A DNA stretch of 64,000 bases. Source: Synechococcus sp. PROS-U-1 (GTDB lineage Bacteria > Cyanobacteriota > Cyanobacteriia > PCC-6307 > Cyanobiaceae). The first letter of the stretch is position 1, and the number at the start of each line of letters is the position of its first letter. Below the pieces are notes generated by a model. That model saw nothing but the letters and a program-made list of their open reading frames with translations, ran no database searches and was not told where the DNA came from. Location of the stretch: positions 1,302,001 to 1,366,000 of the forward strand of contig NZ_CP047951.1 in the NCBI RefSeq assembly GCF_014279755.1, written 5' to 3'. Position numbers and translations under genes: made by a program. Shown here piece by piece: positions 8,671 to 17,134 of the stretch.

Positions 8671-10158
8671 TCAGGTGAGCCCGTCAAGAAAATCGCTGGC
8701 CCGTCGCTGATGAGCCACGAGGACATCAGCACCCATGCGATCCAGGTTGCGGGCCATCATTGCCAGCCGGTACTGGCGGCGGAAGAAGTCCTGATGGCGG
8801 TGGATGAAGGTCCAAAACAATCCGTCCCAGGTGTCACACCACTCCCCCTTGCGGTAATCCGACATCTTGCGCACATAATTCGAGCCCGACAAATAGGGCT
8901 TGGTCGTGAAAAGCCCTCCATCGGCGAACTGACTCATGCCGTACACATTGGGCACCATCACCCAGTCGTAGGCATCCACAAACAGCTCCATGAACCAGGT
9001 GTAGATCCGGGTTGGATGGAATCCGCAGAGGAGCATCACATTGCCCAGGAGCATCAAGCGCTCGATGTGGTGGCAGTAGCCGGTTTCGAGGGCATGACGG
9101 ATGGCGTCATCAATGGGTGGCAGACCAGTGGATGCTGTGTAGAAAGCCGAAGGGATCGGCCGGTCATCGAAGCCCCAGAAATTGCCGTTGCGCATCTCCA
9201 CCCCATGGCGCCGGTACATCGCGGCCATGAATTCTCTCCAGCCCACGATCTGACGCAGAAACCCCTCGAGTGAATTCAAGGGAACATCGCCGCTCGCCGC
9301 TCGCTCCAGCGTGCGATCCAGCACCTGTTGTGGCGTCAGCAGCCCGATGTTCAGCATCGGTGTGAGCACGCTGTGCCACATCACCCGGTGCTGAGTGCTG
9401 ATCGCATCTTCATAGGCCCCGAACTCTCGCAGCCGTTGGTCGAGAAACGCATCCAGCCAGCGGGCAGCATCGGCATGGGTCACGGGGTAATGAAAAGAAT
9501 CCCAGCTGCCGATGCCAGCCACACCCTCACCGATGAGCTGCTGCCGAGCTTGATCAACGGCTGGCTTCGAGGGCTCCACTGGTGGATCAGGAACAACGAT
9601 GCCCTTTGGCAACTTCTTGCGGTTATCGGCATCAAAACTCCATCGACCACCCACGGGGCCACCGTCAGGCTCGATCAACAAATCCAGCCGCTTGCGCTGC
9701 ATCTCGTAAAAGCGACCCATCAAGGGCTTCTTGCCAGCAGCGAAGTGGTCATCAATCACCGCAGCTGGGGTGAGCAACATTGGGGTGGGGACGATCTCCA
9801 GGCCGCATTGATGCCGCGATGCGAAGGCTGAGATCCGTTTGGAGAGGATGTCGTCCACCGGATCCGCCAGATGAAAAGAGCGGTATCCCTGGGCGACGAA
9901 ATCAGCCAGGATTTCAAGCGTGTCCGCAGCCTGCCCCTGCAGAACGCGCAGAACGGTCAAGCCCTTGGCCTGGAGCATCTCGGCGTAGGCCGTCATCGAT
10001 GCTCGATGCAGGAGAAGACGCTGCCGATGCACCTGCATCGGCCAGGTGGAATCGGAACCGAAAAAGAGTGGATCCTCGATCAGGGCAACGGACCGTCCTG
10101 GACGAATCGCAGGATGGTGCTCAAACAGCTGATGGGGAAAAACGAGGCTGAGGTCCAC
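8671..10158 (-). CDS. Photolyase/cryptochrome-family protein (DPRP, FeS-BCP-related)
   Basis: A 495-residue deoxyribodipyrimidine photolyase-related protein, family of the bacterial (6-4) photolyase PhrB. The N-terminal antenna-type domain (FPHQLFEHHP) is followed by a helical FAD domain with GWREFMAAMY, the paired His at 363-364 (YCHHIERLMLLGN) and PNVYGMSQFADGG. In PhrB four cysteines hold a 4Fe-4S cluster; here the CxxC after the MSDY motif is replaced by RKGEWC, and only Cys441 seems to match one of the four. Cys362 is a separate cysteine. The protein therefore probably folds without the cluster. GTG start, 2 bases after the stop of the small gene at 10161, in one run with uvrC. Confidence 0.87.
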   Translation of the reverse strand: MDLSLVFPHQLFEHHPAIRPGRSVALIEDPLFFGSDSTWPMQVHRQRLLLHRASMTAYAEMLQAKGLTVLRVLQGQAADTLEILADFVAQGYRSFHLADPVDDILSKRISAFASRHQCGLEIVPTPMLLTPAAVIDDHFAAGKKPLMGRFYEMQRKRLDLLIEPDGGPVGGRWSFDADNRKKLPKGIVVPDPPVEPSKPAVDQARQQLIGEGVAGIGSWDSFHYPVTHADAARWLDAFLDQRLREFGAYEDAISTQHRVMWHSVLTPMLNIGLLTPQQVLDRTLERAASGDVPLNSLEGFLRQIVGWREFMAAMYRRHGVEMRNGNFWGFDDRPIPSAFYTASTGLPPIDDAIRHALETGYCHHIERLMLLGNVMLLCGFHPTRIYTWFMELFVDAYDWVMVPNVYGMSQFADGGLFTTKPYLSGSNYVRKMSDYRKGEWCDTWDGLFWTFIHRHQDFFRRQYRLAMMARNLDRMGADVLVAHQRRASDFLDGLT

Positions 10159-10160
10159 CG

Positions 10161-10448
10161 TCAGCTGTCCTCACCCGCAAGACGGCAGGCACGACGACCC
10201 AGAGCGGTGGCATAGGCCCGGTCCACGGGACCGGCCATGGGGCTCAGCTGGCCGGCCCGGCAATTCATCACCACCTTTTCGCGATGGCCCTGCTGGTCGT
10301 TGAGACGAAGCACCAACTGCCAATGATTCTTGGCACTTCGGGTGATGCCGTCGGCACACACAGGCCCTGTGCAGAGGCCAGGAGACGCCCAAACCGGGGT
10401 AGCGAATAGAAGCACTCCTGCCAGGGCCATGCAGAGATGACGGATCAT
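10161..10448 (-). CDS. Small exported protein with four cysteines, unknown function
   Basis: A 95-residue protein with a clear signal peptide: a basic start, a hydrophobic stretch to about residue 18 and a cleavage-like VWASP. The mature part has four cysteines (26, 31, 63 and 88), suggesting two disulfides outside the cytoplasm. I do not recognise the family. Its ATG overlaps the uvrC stop as ATGA, and its own stop is 2 bases before the photolyase-family GTG. It is therefore translated between two DNA-repair-type proteins although it is probably periplasmic or lumenal. Confidence 0.8.
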   Translation of the reverse strand: MIRHLCMALAGVLLFATPVWASPGLCTGPVCADGITRSAKNHWQLVLRLNDQQGHREKVVMNCRAGQLSPMAGPVDRAYATALGRRACRLAGEDS

Positions 10449-12430
10449 GCGGAGAGTTCCTGAGGCTGTTCTTCTAAAGCAGCCCCGTCAACACCGTCGT
10501 CCCCGTCCTCTGAAGGGTGGAAGAAGTCATGGATATCGCGGGCCAGCGAGGGGCCCACGCCAGGCGCTTTAGACAGGGTCTCGATCGATGCCAACTGGAT
10601 GGCATCAATCGAATGGAAATGGGCCAGAAGATCCTTCACCCGCTTCGGCCCAACCCCGGGGATGTCAGACAGGCGAGAGCGCTTCATTCGTTCTCCACGC
10701 TGCTGGCGGTGAAAAGTCACAGCAAAACGGTGGGCTTCATCCCGCAACCGGCGCAACAACACAACACCCAGCTGATCCGGTTCAGTCTCGAGCGGCTGGC
10801 TTTCCCCGGGGAGAAACACCTCTTCCCGCTGCTTGGCGAGGGAACAGACGTTCAAATCCTCATGCAGATCCAGCTCGCGAAGAGCCTCCATCACCGCGGA
10901 AAGCTGGCCTTTGCCGCCATCGATCATCACCACATCAGGCCAGTCGTTAAGACCGTCGGTCTGCAGCGCGCTGCCCCCTTTGTGTCGCAGTGCACCCACA
11001 TCCACCCCCTCAGCTTTCGCCCGAGCCCAACGTCGAAAACGGCGACGCATGATTTCCGCCATCGCCATGAAATCGTCGCTGTGGCCAGCTCGAATACTGC
11101 TGCTGCGGATTTTGTATTTGCGGTAGTGCTGCTTGGCGGGCAGTCCATCAATGAACACCACCTGAGATGCGACGGCATCGCTGCCCTGGATGTGGCTGAT
11201 GTCATACCCCTCGATCCGGCGCGGCGGGGTCGGTAACTCCAGCAGCTGCGCCAGATCCTCCGTCGCCAACGACTGCTTCTCCTGACCCTGCTTTGCACGG
11301 AGCAACTCAAACTCAGCATTGCGCTGAACCAGTTCGATCAGGTCAGCCTTTTGCTGGCGCTGCGGGCAGTGGATCTGCACACGACGCTCCCGTTGTTCCG
11401 ACAACCAGTCCTCCATCAGCGTCTGCTGGGGCAAAGCGTGTTGAACCAACAGCTCGGGGGGAATCTCAACGGAATCAACCTGGCTGTAGTGCTCTTCAAT
11501 CACGCGCTGCAGGATCAGGCCCGGCTCCAAACCGGACGCATCGGCGGTGTAGCCGAGACGTCCCACCAGCTTCCCGGCCCGCATCTGAAACAACTGGACG
11601 GCCGCCAGCCGCTCATCAAACGCAAGGGCCAGAACATCACGGCTCACGGAGGAGTCGGGCAGGCTCATCTTCTGGTCTGCGGTGAGCTGATCCAGACCCT
11701 GAAGTTGATCGCGAACCCGGGCTGCGGATTCGTAATCCATCCGCTCGGCATAACGCCCCATCTGCTCCTGAAGCAGCTGCTGCAACTCATCGCTGCGGCC
11801 CTGAAACACCATCGCCACCTTGCGGATGGTGCGGTGGTAGTCCTCAGAGCTGATTTTTTCCTGACAAACCCCCGGACAGCGGCCGATGTTGTAGTTGAGG
11901 CAGGTGCGATCGGGATACATCGGTCGTGGCCGCTGCCGCAGCGGGAACACGCGTTTCACCAGAAACAGCGTGCGGCGGAGAAGCCCAACATCCACATAGG
12001 GGCCGTAGAAGCGGTCCAGGGGACTGCGGAAACGACGGCGGCGGGTGATGAAAATCCGTGGGTAGGCCTCACTCCAAGTGATGCAGAGATAGGGATATTT
12101 CTTGTCGTCTTTGAGCAGCACATTGAAGTGCGGCTGATGGTTCTTGATCAGGTTGGATTCGAGGACGAGGGCTTCTGCCTCGCTGTCGGTCACGATGAAC
12201 TCGATCTCGCAGACCTGGCGCGTCATCAATCGGATCCGCGGCGACAGATCGTGGCGGCTGCGGAAATAGCTGCGCACCCGACTGCGCAACGACTTCGACT
12301 TGCCGACGTAGAGGATCCGGTCGTCACCGTCCCGCATCAAGTAACAACCCGGTTCAGCGGGAATGTCTTTCAGACGGCGTTCAAGACGATCGGGCTGCGT
12401 CAGCAGCGGTGCACCGGAGGCAGCATCCAC
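10445..12430 (-). CDS. uvrC: Excinuclease ABC subunit C
   Basis: UvrC makes the two incisions in nucleotide excision repair with UvrA and UvrB. The 661-residue protein is complete: a GIY-YIG nuclease domain at about residues 26-105 ([20 protein letters not shown]), a UVR motif ([12 protein letters not shown]), the C-terminal RNase H-like nuclease domain ([28 protein letters not shown]), and two helix-hairpin-helix motifs ([18 protein letters not shown]). The start is a GTG 9 bases after the flavin reductase stop. Downstream, the 4-base overlap links it to the exported Cys protein and the photolyase-family gene. Confidence 0.97.
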   Translation of the reverse strand: MDAASGAPLLTQPDRLERRLKDIPAEPGCYLMRDGDDRILYVGKSKSLRSRVRSYFRSRHDLSPRIRLMTRQVCEIEFIVTDSEAEALVLESNLIKNHQPHFNVLLKDDKKYPYLCITWSEAYPRIFITRRRRFRSPLDRFYGPYVDVGLLRRTLFLVKRVFPLRQRPRPMYPDRTCLNYNIGRCPGVCQEKISSEDYHRTIRKVAMVFQGRSDELQQLLQEQMGRYAERMDYESAARVRDQLQGLDQLTADQKMSLPDSSVSRDVLALAFDERLAAVQLFQMRAGKLVGRLGYTADASGLEPGLILQRVIEEHYSQVDSVEIPPELLVQHALPQQTLMEDWLSEQRERRVQIHCPQRQQKADLIELVQRNAEFELLRAKQGQEKQSLATEDLAQLLELPTPPRRIEGYDISHIQGSDAVASQVVFIDGLPAKQHYRKYKIRSSSIRAGHSDDFMAMAEIMRRRFRRWARAKAEGVDVGALRHKGGSALQTDGLNDWPDVVMIDGGKGQLSAVMEALRELDLHEDLNVCSLAKQREEVFLPGESQPLETEPDQLGVVLLRRLRDEAHRFAVTFHRQQRGERMKRSRLSDIPGVGPKRVKDLLAHFHSIDAIQLASIETLSKAPGVGPSLARDIHDFFHPSEDGDDGVDGAALEEQPQELSA

Positions 12431-12439
12431 CAGGCCAGC

Positions 12440-12922
12440 TCAGCCGCCGTAGTTCCAGCCGGTGCTGGCCAGATTCAGTGCATCACCATCAGCAATCAGC
12501 CGGGCTGTTTTCACTTCCCCGACAAAAACCGTGTGGTCACCATGCTTGATCGATCCAACAAGTTCACACTCGACTCCACCGATGGCGTCAGTGAGGAGAG
12601 GTAGCCCGAGCTCTCCCTCTTCAAATGGTGCCGCTTCAAAGCGACCACCTAGGGCCTTCTGGGGCTTGAAGAACACAGCAGCCAGATCTTTCTGGTCGGC
12701 CCGCAGCACATTCAGGGAAAACTTGCCAGTGGCTTCGATGATGGCGTGACTGCTGCTGTCAGCACGAACGCCCATGACCACCAGCGGTGGTTCGAAGGAT
12801 CCCTGTGTCACCCAACTGGCGGTAAAACCATTGACCTCATCACCGTCCCGCACGCCGCAAATGAAGAGTCCATGGGGGATCTTGCGGAGCAATACCTTCT
12901 TTGCGTCAGCGTCGAGGCTCAT
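12440..12922 (-). CDS. Flavin reductase-like domain protein
   Basis: A 160-residue flavin reductase-like (FMN-binding split barrel) protein. Typical features are the N-terminal KIPHGLFICGV, GFTASWVTQGSFEPPLVVMGV, KFSLNVLR and HTVFVGEV segments. It resembles the flavin reductase domain at the C-terminus of cyanobacterial flavodiiron proteins, but here it stands alone. It probably reduces FMN or FAD with NAD(P)H; the partner is unknown. It is the first gene of a minus-strand run into uvrC (9-base gap) and diverges from coaD, with 69 bases between starts that must hold both promoters. Confidence 0.85.
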   Translation of the reverse strand: MSLDADAKKVLLRKIPHGLFICGVRDGDEVNGFTASWVTQGSFEPPLVVMGVRADSSSHAIIEATGKFSLNVLRADQKDLAAVFFKPQKALGGRFEAAPFEEGELGLPLLTDAIGGVECELVGSIKHGDHTVFVGEVKTARLIADGDALNLASTGWNYGG

Positions 12923-12991
12923 GGCATGGGTGCGTTAGACGAAATCTAAACAGCAATCCGCTGCATAGGATCCGCCCATCGCTGATTACCG

Positions 12992-13483
12992 ATGCGGGCG
13001 CTCTACCCCGGCAGCTTCGATCCCCTCACCAACGGTCATATGGACCTAATCGAGCGGGCATACAGCCTTTTCGGGGAGGTGGTCGTTGCCGTGCTCAGCA
13101 ATCCGAGCAAGCGGCCGGCCTTCAGTGTTGATGAACGGATCGAACAGATCCGCACAGCGACGGGCCACTTGTCCGGTGTTGAGGTGATCAGTTTCGATGG
13201 CCTAACGGTGAACTGTGCTGTCACCCACCGCGCCGACCTGATCCTGCGAGGCCTTCGAGCGATGAGTGACTTCGAATACGAACTTCAGATCGCCCACACC
13301 AACCGGTCGCTGGCGGAGGATCTGGAGACCGTGTTCATGGCCACCACGGCACGCCACAGTTTTCTCAGCAGTTCCGTGGTGAAGGAAGTGGCCCGCTTTG
13401 GCGGATCGATTGACCACATGGTTCCGCCAGAGGTGGCGAAGGACCTCAACAGGCTCTTTAATTCGGCTTTCCCTGCCAGCTGA
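12992..13483 (+). CDS. coaD: Phosphopantetheine adenylyltransferase
   Basis: CoaD joins 4'-phosphopantetheine and ATP to dephospho-CoA, the next-to-last step of coenzyme A synthesis. The 163-residue protein has the normal length. The nucleotidyltransferase signature [12 protein letters not shown] (residues 5-16) includes the TxGH motif, and the second ATP-site motif is [15 protein letters not shown]. The stop is followed after one base by the ATG of the coiled-coil gene, so the two are probably cotranscribed. Confidence 0.97.
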   Translation: MRALYPGSFDPLTNGHMDLIERAYSLFGEVVVAVLSNPSKRPAFSVDERIEQIRTATGHLSGVEVISFDGLTVNCAVTHRADLILRGLRAMSDFEYELQIAHTNRSLAEDLETVFMATTARHSFLSSSVVKEVARFGGSIDHMVPPEVAKDLNRLFNSAFPAS

Positions 13484-13484
13484 G

Positions 13485-14588
13485 ATGAACGACGTCCGGT
13501 TCACCGTTCTCGATCAACTCGATCAGTTGGAGGAAGTCGTTCTGGAAGGCAGTCGACTTCCTTTCACCGGCGGACGTCTGGTGAACGAAACCGATGCCGT
13601 TGAGCTCCTGGATTCCGTCCGGGAGGGACTGCCGAAGGAACTCGAACGGGCCGCAAAGCTGATTGATCGGCGGGATGAGTTCATCAACACCGCGCGCAAG
13701 AACGCGGAAGAGATTGTTGAGCAGGCCCAGCGCCAACGTGAACAGCTGGTCAACAACGCAGCCATCCGTCAGGAAGCGGAGCGGCAGGTGAATGAAATGC
13801 GAGATCAGACGCGCCAGCAGTGTGAGCAACTGCTCCAGACAACGCGCCAGCAGGGCGCAAAGTTGGAACAGGAGATGCAGAGCAAGCTGGCACAAATGGA
13901 GCAGCAGTTCGCCGCTCGGCGCCAGCAGCTGGAACAGGAAGCCTTGGAGCGTCGCCAGCAGCTGGATCAGGAGGCGATTGATCTGAAGCGCCAGCATGCG
14001 GAGCAACACGAAGCGAGCCGCCAACAGGCCCAGCAGCAAATCCAACAAATGGAGAAAAATGCTGTTGAACTGAAGAGGCAACATGCGGAGCAGCACGAAG
14101 CCAACCGCAAACAGGCCCAGCTTCAGCTTCAGTCGATGGAGCAGGAAATTGCCGAGCTGAAGCGTCAGCATCTTGAACAACACGAAAACGCCCGTCAGCA
14201 GGCATTGCAGAATCTTGAAACCGTCCGCCAGGAAGCCCTCCGCCTGCAACAGGAAGGCCGCAATGAGGCCGAGCGGATTCACAACGATGCGCTTCAGTTC
14301 CGTCAGCAGACCCAGCAGCAGTGCGAGTCGTTGATCCAGCGCAGTCGTCAAGAGGCTGCTGGTGTTCAGGACGGCGCCAACCGTTACGCCGAACAGACGC
14401 TGGGTGAACTGGAAGTGCGTTTGAAGGAAATGGCCCAGGTGGTGATGGCCGGCCGACAGGAGCTTTCCAAGATTCAGACGATCCGCTCAACCCCTATGGC
14501 CAACGGAACAGATGAATCAAAGACCGTGCCGATCAATCGCGCCCATCGCGCGGCATCACGTCTGCGTTCCATGCGGGGCAACGGCTGA
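13485..14588 (+). CDS. DivIVA-like long coiled-coil protein
   Basis: A 367-residue, very Gln/Glu/Arg-rich protein. The N-terminal 60 residues (VRFTVLDQLDQLEEVVLEG...) look like the conserved lead of cyanobacterial DivIVA-domain proteins. Residues 75-330 are an almost unbroken coiled coil, including three 29-residue tandem repeats at 167-253. The C-terminus is basic (HRAASRLRSMRGNG). No membrane segment. DivIVA-like proteins often organise division or cell-wall growth; that role is inferred. The ATG at 13485 is one base after the coaD stop; an in-frame start farther upstream would only re-read coaD. The last 56 coding bases overlap the convergent dacB gene. Confidence 0.82.
   Translation: MNDVRFTVLDQLDQLEEVVLEGSRLPFTGGRLVNETDAVELLDSVREGLPKELERAAKLIDRRDEFINTARKNAEEIVEQAQRQREQLVNNAAIRQEAERQVNEMRDQTRQQCEQLLQTTRQQGAKLEQEMQSKLAQMEQQFAARRQQLEQEALERRQQLDQEAIDLKRQHAEQHEASRQQAQQQIQQMEKNAVELKRQHAEQHEANRKQAQLQLQSMEQEIAELKRQHLEQHENARQQALQNLETVRQEALRLQQEGRNEAERIHNDALQFRQQTQQQCESLIQRSRQEAAGVQDGANRYAEQTLGELEVRLKEMAQVVMAGRQELSKIQTIRSTPMANGTDESKTVPINRAHRAASRLRSMRGNG
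13983..14243 (+). repeat. Three tandem 87-base (29-codon) repeats inside the coiled-coil gene
   Basis: Units at 13983-14069, 14070-14156 and 14157-14243 each begin LKRQH.EQHE and are exactly 29 codons. The first two are closest (LKRQHAEQHEA in both); the third has drifted (LKRQHLEQHEN). DNA identity is lower than protein identity at many third positions, so the repeats are old or under protein-level selection. A 29-residue unit is close to four heptads plus one residue, which would shift the coiled-coil stripe from unit to unit. Confidence 0.9.
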
Positions 14589-15840
14589 CCCGCTGGTTCG
14601 CCAGCAGGATCTGACCCATCACGCTGTTGGGTGCGTAGGCCCCGTTCGAAATCATGCTCACGTAACGGGGTCCATCAGCGGTTTCAAGGATTCCAGAAAT
14701 TGACCGAACCCCGGTCAGGGTTCCTGTTTTTCCCCAAAAACGACCTTGGAGTGAGGTTCCGCGATAGAAATTGCGCAATGTTCCCCTCTGACCGGCGATT
14801 GCCATGGACGCCTGGTAGTAAGCAGCAAGGGGATGTTGTGCCATCCGCCATAGCAGGACGGAGAGCGAACGACTGGTGAGACGGTTGCCCCGGGAGAGTC
14901 CGCTGCCATCACGCACCCGCAGTCCCGACATGGGGAGCCCCTGGGTCTGCATCCAACGGGTGGTGGCCAGGGCCGCCCGATTCACGTCCCAGGCATCGGC
15001 TGCCTCCCGCATCAGCACCTCAGCGGTGAAGTTGTGACTCTCCGTGTTGGCAAGGCTGAGCAGGGCATGCATTGGCGCGGAATCCTCGCTGTGCAGCACA
15101 ACACTCGCCTCGTCACTCCGCGCTGTTGCCGCTTCTCGGGCCTGCTGGTCCACCATCTGGAGGTGGATCTGCCCCCCCTGCTGAAGGATGGTGGAATTCA
15201 GAATCCGCTCCAACCGTGCCGCCGGATCCATCACCGCCATGTGCAGGGCATTGCTGGTGAGAGCAAGGCGGGTGATCGGTGCGCCATAGGCGTAGGAGCG
15301 ATCTGCCGGCTCCCAGTCAGCTGGCCACCAGCGCTGACGTGGTTCCTCCCGAACCATCAGCTGAACAGGTGCTGCTGAAACACTGGCCGGAGTGCGGGAG
15401 CCACCCTGGCCGAGAGCCACCATGGCGAACTTCTGGATCTCCGCAATGCTGAGATCGGGATCTCCTTCCCCCACGATCTCAAGCGTCCCATCGGCGTGGC
15501 GCAACAACTGTGTTTTCAGCCGAAAGTCGGGACCAAGGCGGTCCAGGGCAAAGGCCGTGCTGACCAGTTTCTGATTCGATGCCGGAACCCGTGGAACACC
15601 CCCGTTCAGATCAGCTAGCAGCTGACCGCGTTGATCCAGAACACTGACGCTCCACACCCTCTGTTCCGGACCCACAGCAGTTTCAAGGGCCGATTGCAGC
15701 GCAGGGCAAAGTGCACCACCGGTGAGCAGAGCCTGCCCCTGACGCTGAACCACCGGCGGTGGTGCCAGCAACGGAGGAGCTGCCCTGAGGGGCAACTGGG
15801 GCGCAAGAACGAGAAGGGAAAACAGAGCGGAACGAATCAC
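14533..15840 (-). CDS. dacB: D-alanyl-D-alanine carboxypeptidase/endopeptidase (PBP4 family)
   Basis: A 435-residue penicillin-binding protein of the S13 (DacB/PBP4) family, which trims or cleaves peptidoglycan peptides. A signal peptide (MIRSALFSLLVLAPQLPLRAA) leads to the three active-site motifs: SNQK (residues 88-91), SHN in NTESHNFTAEVLMR, and KTG in WGKTGTLTGVRS. The start is a GTG that overlaps the DUF4330 stop, indicating coupled translation. The C-terminal codons overlap the convergent coiled-coil gene by 56 bases. Periplasmic location is inferred from the signal peptide. Confidence 0.93.
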   Translation of the reverse strand: MIRSALFSLLVLAPQLPLRAAPPLLAPPPVVQRQGQALLTGGALCPALQSALETAVGPEQRVWSVSVLDQRGQLLADLNGGVPRVPASNQKLVSTAFALDRLGPDFRLKTQLLRHADGTLEIVGEGDPDLSIAEIQKFAMVALGQGGSRTPASVSAAPVQLMVREEPRQRWWPADWEPADRSYAYGAPITRLALTSNALHMAVMDPAARLERILNSTILQQGGQIHLQMVDQQAREAATARSDEASVVLHSEDSAPMHALLSLANTESHNFTAEVLMREAADAWDVNRAALATTRWMQTQGLPMSGLRVRDGSGLSRGNRLTSRSLSVLLWRMAQHPLAAYYQASMAIAGQRGTLRNFYRGTSLQGRFWGKTGTLTGVRSISGILETADGPRYVSMISNGAYAPNSVMGQILLANQRVSRCPAWNADVMPRDGRD

Positions 15841-16343
15841 AGCGGCGTCACTCCACTGACGACACCGTTCAAACGGTAAAGACGGCCTTCCAGCTCAACA
15901 GGCACGCCCACCTTGAGCTTGGTCCCGCCGATCACAACGCCCGAAGGTTTGATCTCTGCACTGGCCTCGATTACAAAACGGGCGTGTCGGGGCAGGGCGG
16001 TGCTGGGGGCATCCGCGACAACAATCGATCCATCGGGCTGCACAGCCACAAGAGGATTGGTGACATCATCGACAGCCACCAGGGTGACCCTGCCGGCCGG
16101 TTGGTTACGGATCACGATGTTGAGAGCCGCTTCCTCCCGCGCCGCATTCAACAGCTCTTCGGGATCAGCGCTGACCAGGTGACGCACATCAACGCTGACC
16201 TGCACAGGCTTCACAGCACCCGTGGCCTTCGCGACTGCGTTGGAAAGTTTGGGCGACCAAATCACCCCACCTAAGGCAGCCAGGGCGACGACAGCTGCCA
16301 CTGCATCGATGGGAGATGGGGATCGCAGCCTGTTGAGCACCAT
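15837..16343 (-). CDS. DUF4330-type membrane-anchored protein
   Basis: A 168-residue protein resembling the cyanobacterial DUF4330 family. One N-terminal transmembrane helix (AVAAVVALAALGGVIW) is followed by an extracytoplasmic beta-rich domain with repeated VQVSVDVR, LVAVDDV and GTKLKVGVPVELEGRLY segments. Function is unknown. Its stop overlaps the dacB GTG, so the pair is translated together and it may act at the cell wall; that link is inference. Confidence 0.75.
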   Translation of the reverse strand: MVLNRLRSPSPIDAVAAVVALAALGGVIWSPKLSNAVAKATGAVKPVQVSVDVRHLVSADPEELLNAAREEAALNIVIRNQPAGRVTLVAVDDVTNPLVAVQPDGSIVVADAPSTALPRHARFVIEASAEIKPSGVVIGGTKLKVGVPVELEGRLYRLNGVVSGVTPL

Positions 16344-16405
16344 CGAAAGGGAGCTTGGGCTCGAACCTTAAAGAGTGTCTGAATCTGGATCAAGCCAACG
16401 GCTGC

Positions 16406-17122
16406 TCAATTGCGCAGACCATCAAGGAAGCGATCCACACCGGAGAGCTGTTGCTTGATGCTGTCTGGATCTTCCCCGGCCAGCAGTGCTGCGGTGATAT
16501 CGGGATCCGGCCGTTCGGGAAGCACCTCCAGCTGCCTGTACCCATCAGGATCCAGGCGATAGAGATGCCAGTCATCGGGAAAGCAGCGCATCAGGGCGCC
16601 ACCCTCCAGAGGCTGGAGCCAATAGGCCTGCTGCCAACTGGCCACGAAACCTTTTCGGCGCTCCCGGGCCACGCTGCCGATTCCGACGGCGGCATCTTCA
16701 AGGCGGCCATTCAGCATCAGCACCGCTCCGGCATGGTTCTCGCACAGGGCTTGAAACTCCTCGTAATCAGCGGGTGATGGGTTCACCGCCAGAAACAGAC
16801 GGGTGTCTGGAGAGTCCCCCTCCGAACGTTTCAACTGGTTGAAATCAAGGATCACGTCTTTGAGATCTTCCGCATCACGCCGCGCCAGGGCGGCAGCACC
16901 GGCATCCGGCCAAACCATCAACAGATCCTGACCAGCATCGATCAGGCCGCGAGCCAGTCGTACCGCTACGGGAAGCAGCCTCAGCCCCTCAAACCGGAGG
17001 CTTGCAGCCCAACGTTGACCGTCTCCGGAACCAATGGCCGCCAAGGAAGATTGCAGCATGTTCTCTTCTGCTACGAGCAGATCCGCGGGGAGATCGAGGG
17101 AAGGAACGTCGGGGTGAGTCAT
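16406..17122 (-). CDS. DUF1995-family protein
   Basis: A 238-residue soluble protein resembling DUF1995, found in cyanobacteria and plastids; a plant relative (LPA3) is linked to photosystem II assembly. Typical segments are RLLPVAVRLARGLIDAG, LFLAVNPSPADYEEFQ, VLMLNGRLED and GFVASWQQAYWLQPL. The ATG at 17122 is used; the codon before it is TTG. It starts 12 bases after the cysteine desulfurase stop, on the same strand, so an operon with dapF and the desulfurase is likely. Confidence 0.75.
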   Translation of the reverse strand: MTHPDVPSLDLPADLLVAEENMLQSSLAAIGSGDGQRWAASLRFEGLRLLPVAVRLARGLIDAGQDLLMVWPDAGAAALARRDAEDLKDVILDFNQLKRSEGDSPDTRLFLAVNPSPADYEEFQALCENHAGAVLMLNGRLEDAAVGIGSVARERRKGFVASWQQAYWLQPLEGGALMRCFPDDWHLYRLDPDGYRQLEVLPERPDPDITAALLAGEDPDSIKQQLSGVDRFLDGLRN

Positions 17123-17134
17123 CAAAAGAGCATG

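Noticed and set aside
11351-12604. 417-codon open frame opposite uvrC
   Set aside because: UvrC motifs and length are complete on the minus strand; the antisense frame has no support.
13983-14243. CRISPR-like repeats
   Set aside because: The repeats are contiguous 87-base coding units with no spacers and encode a coiled coil.
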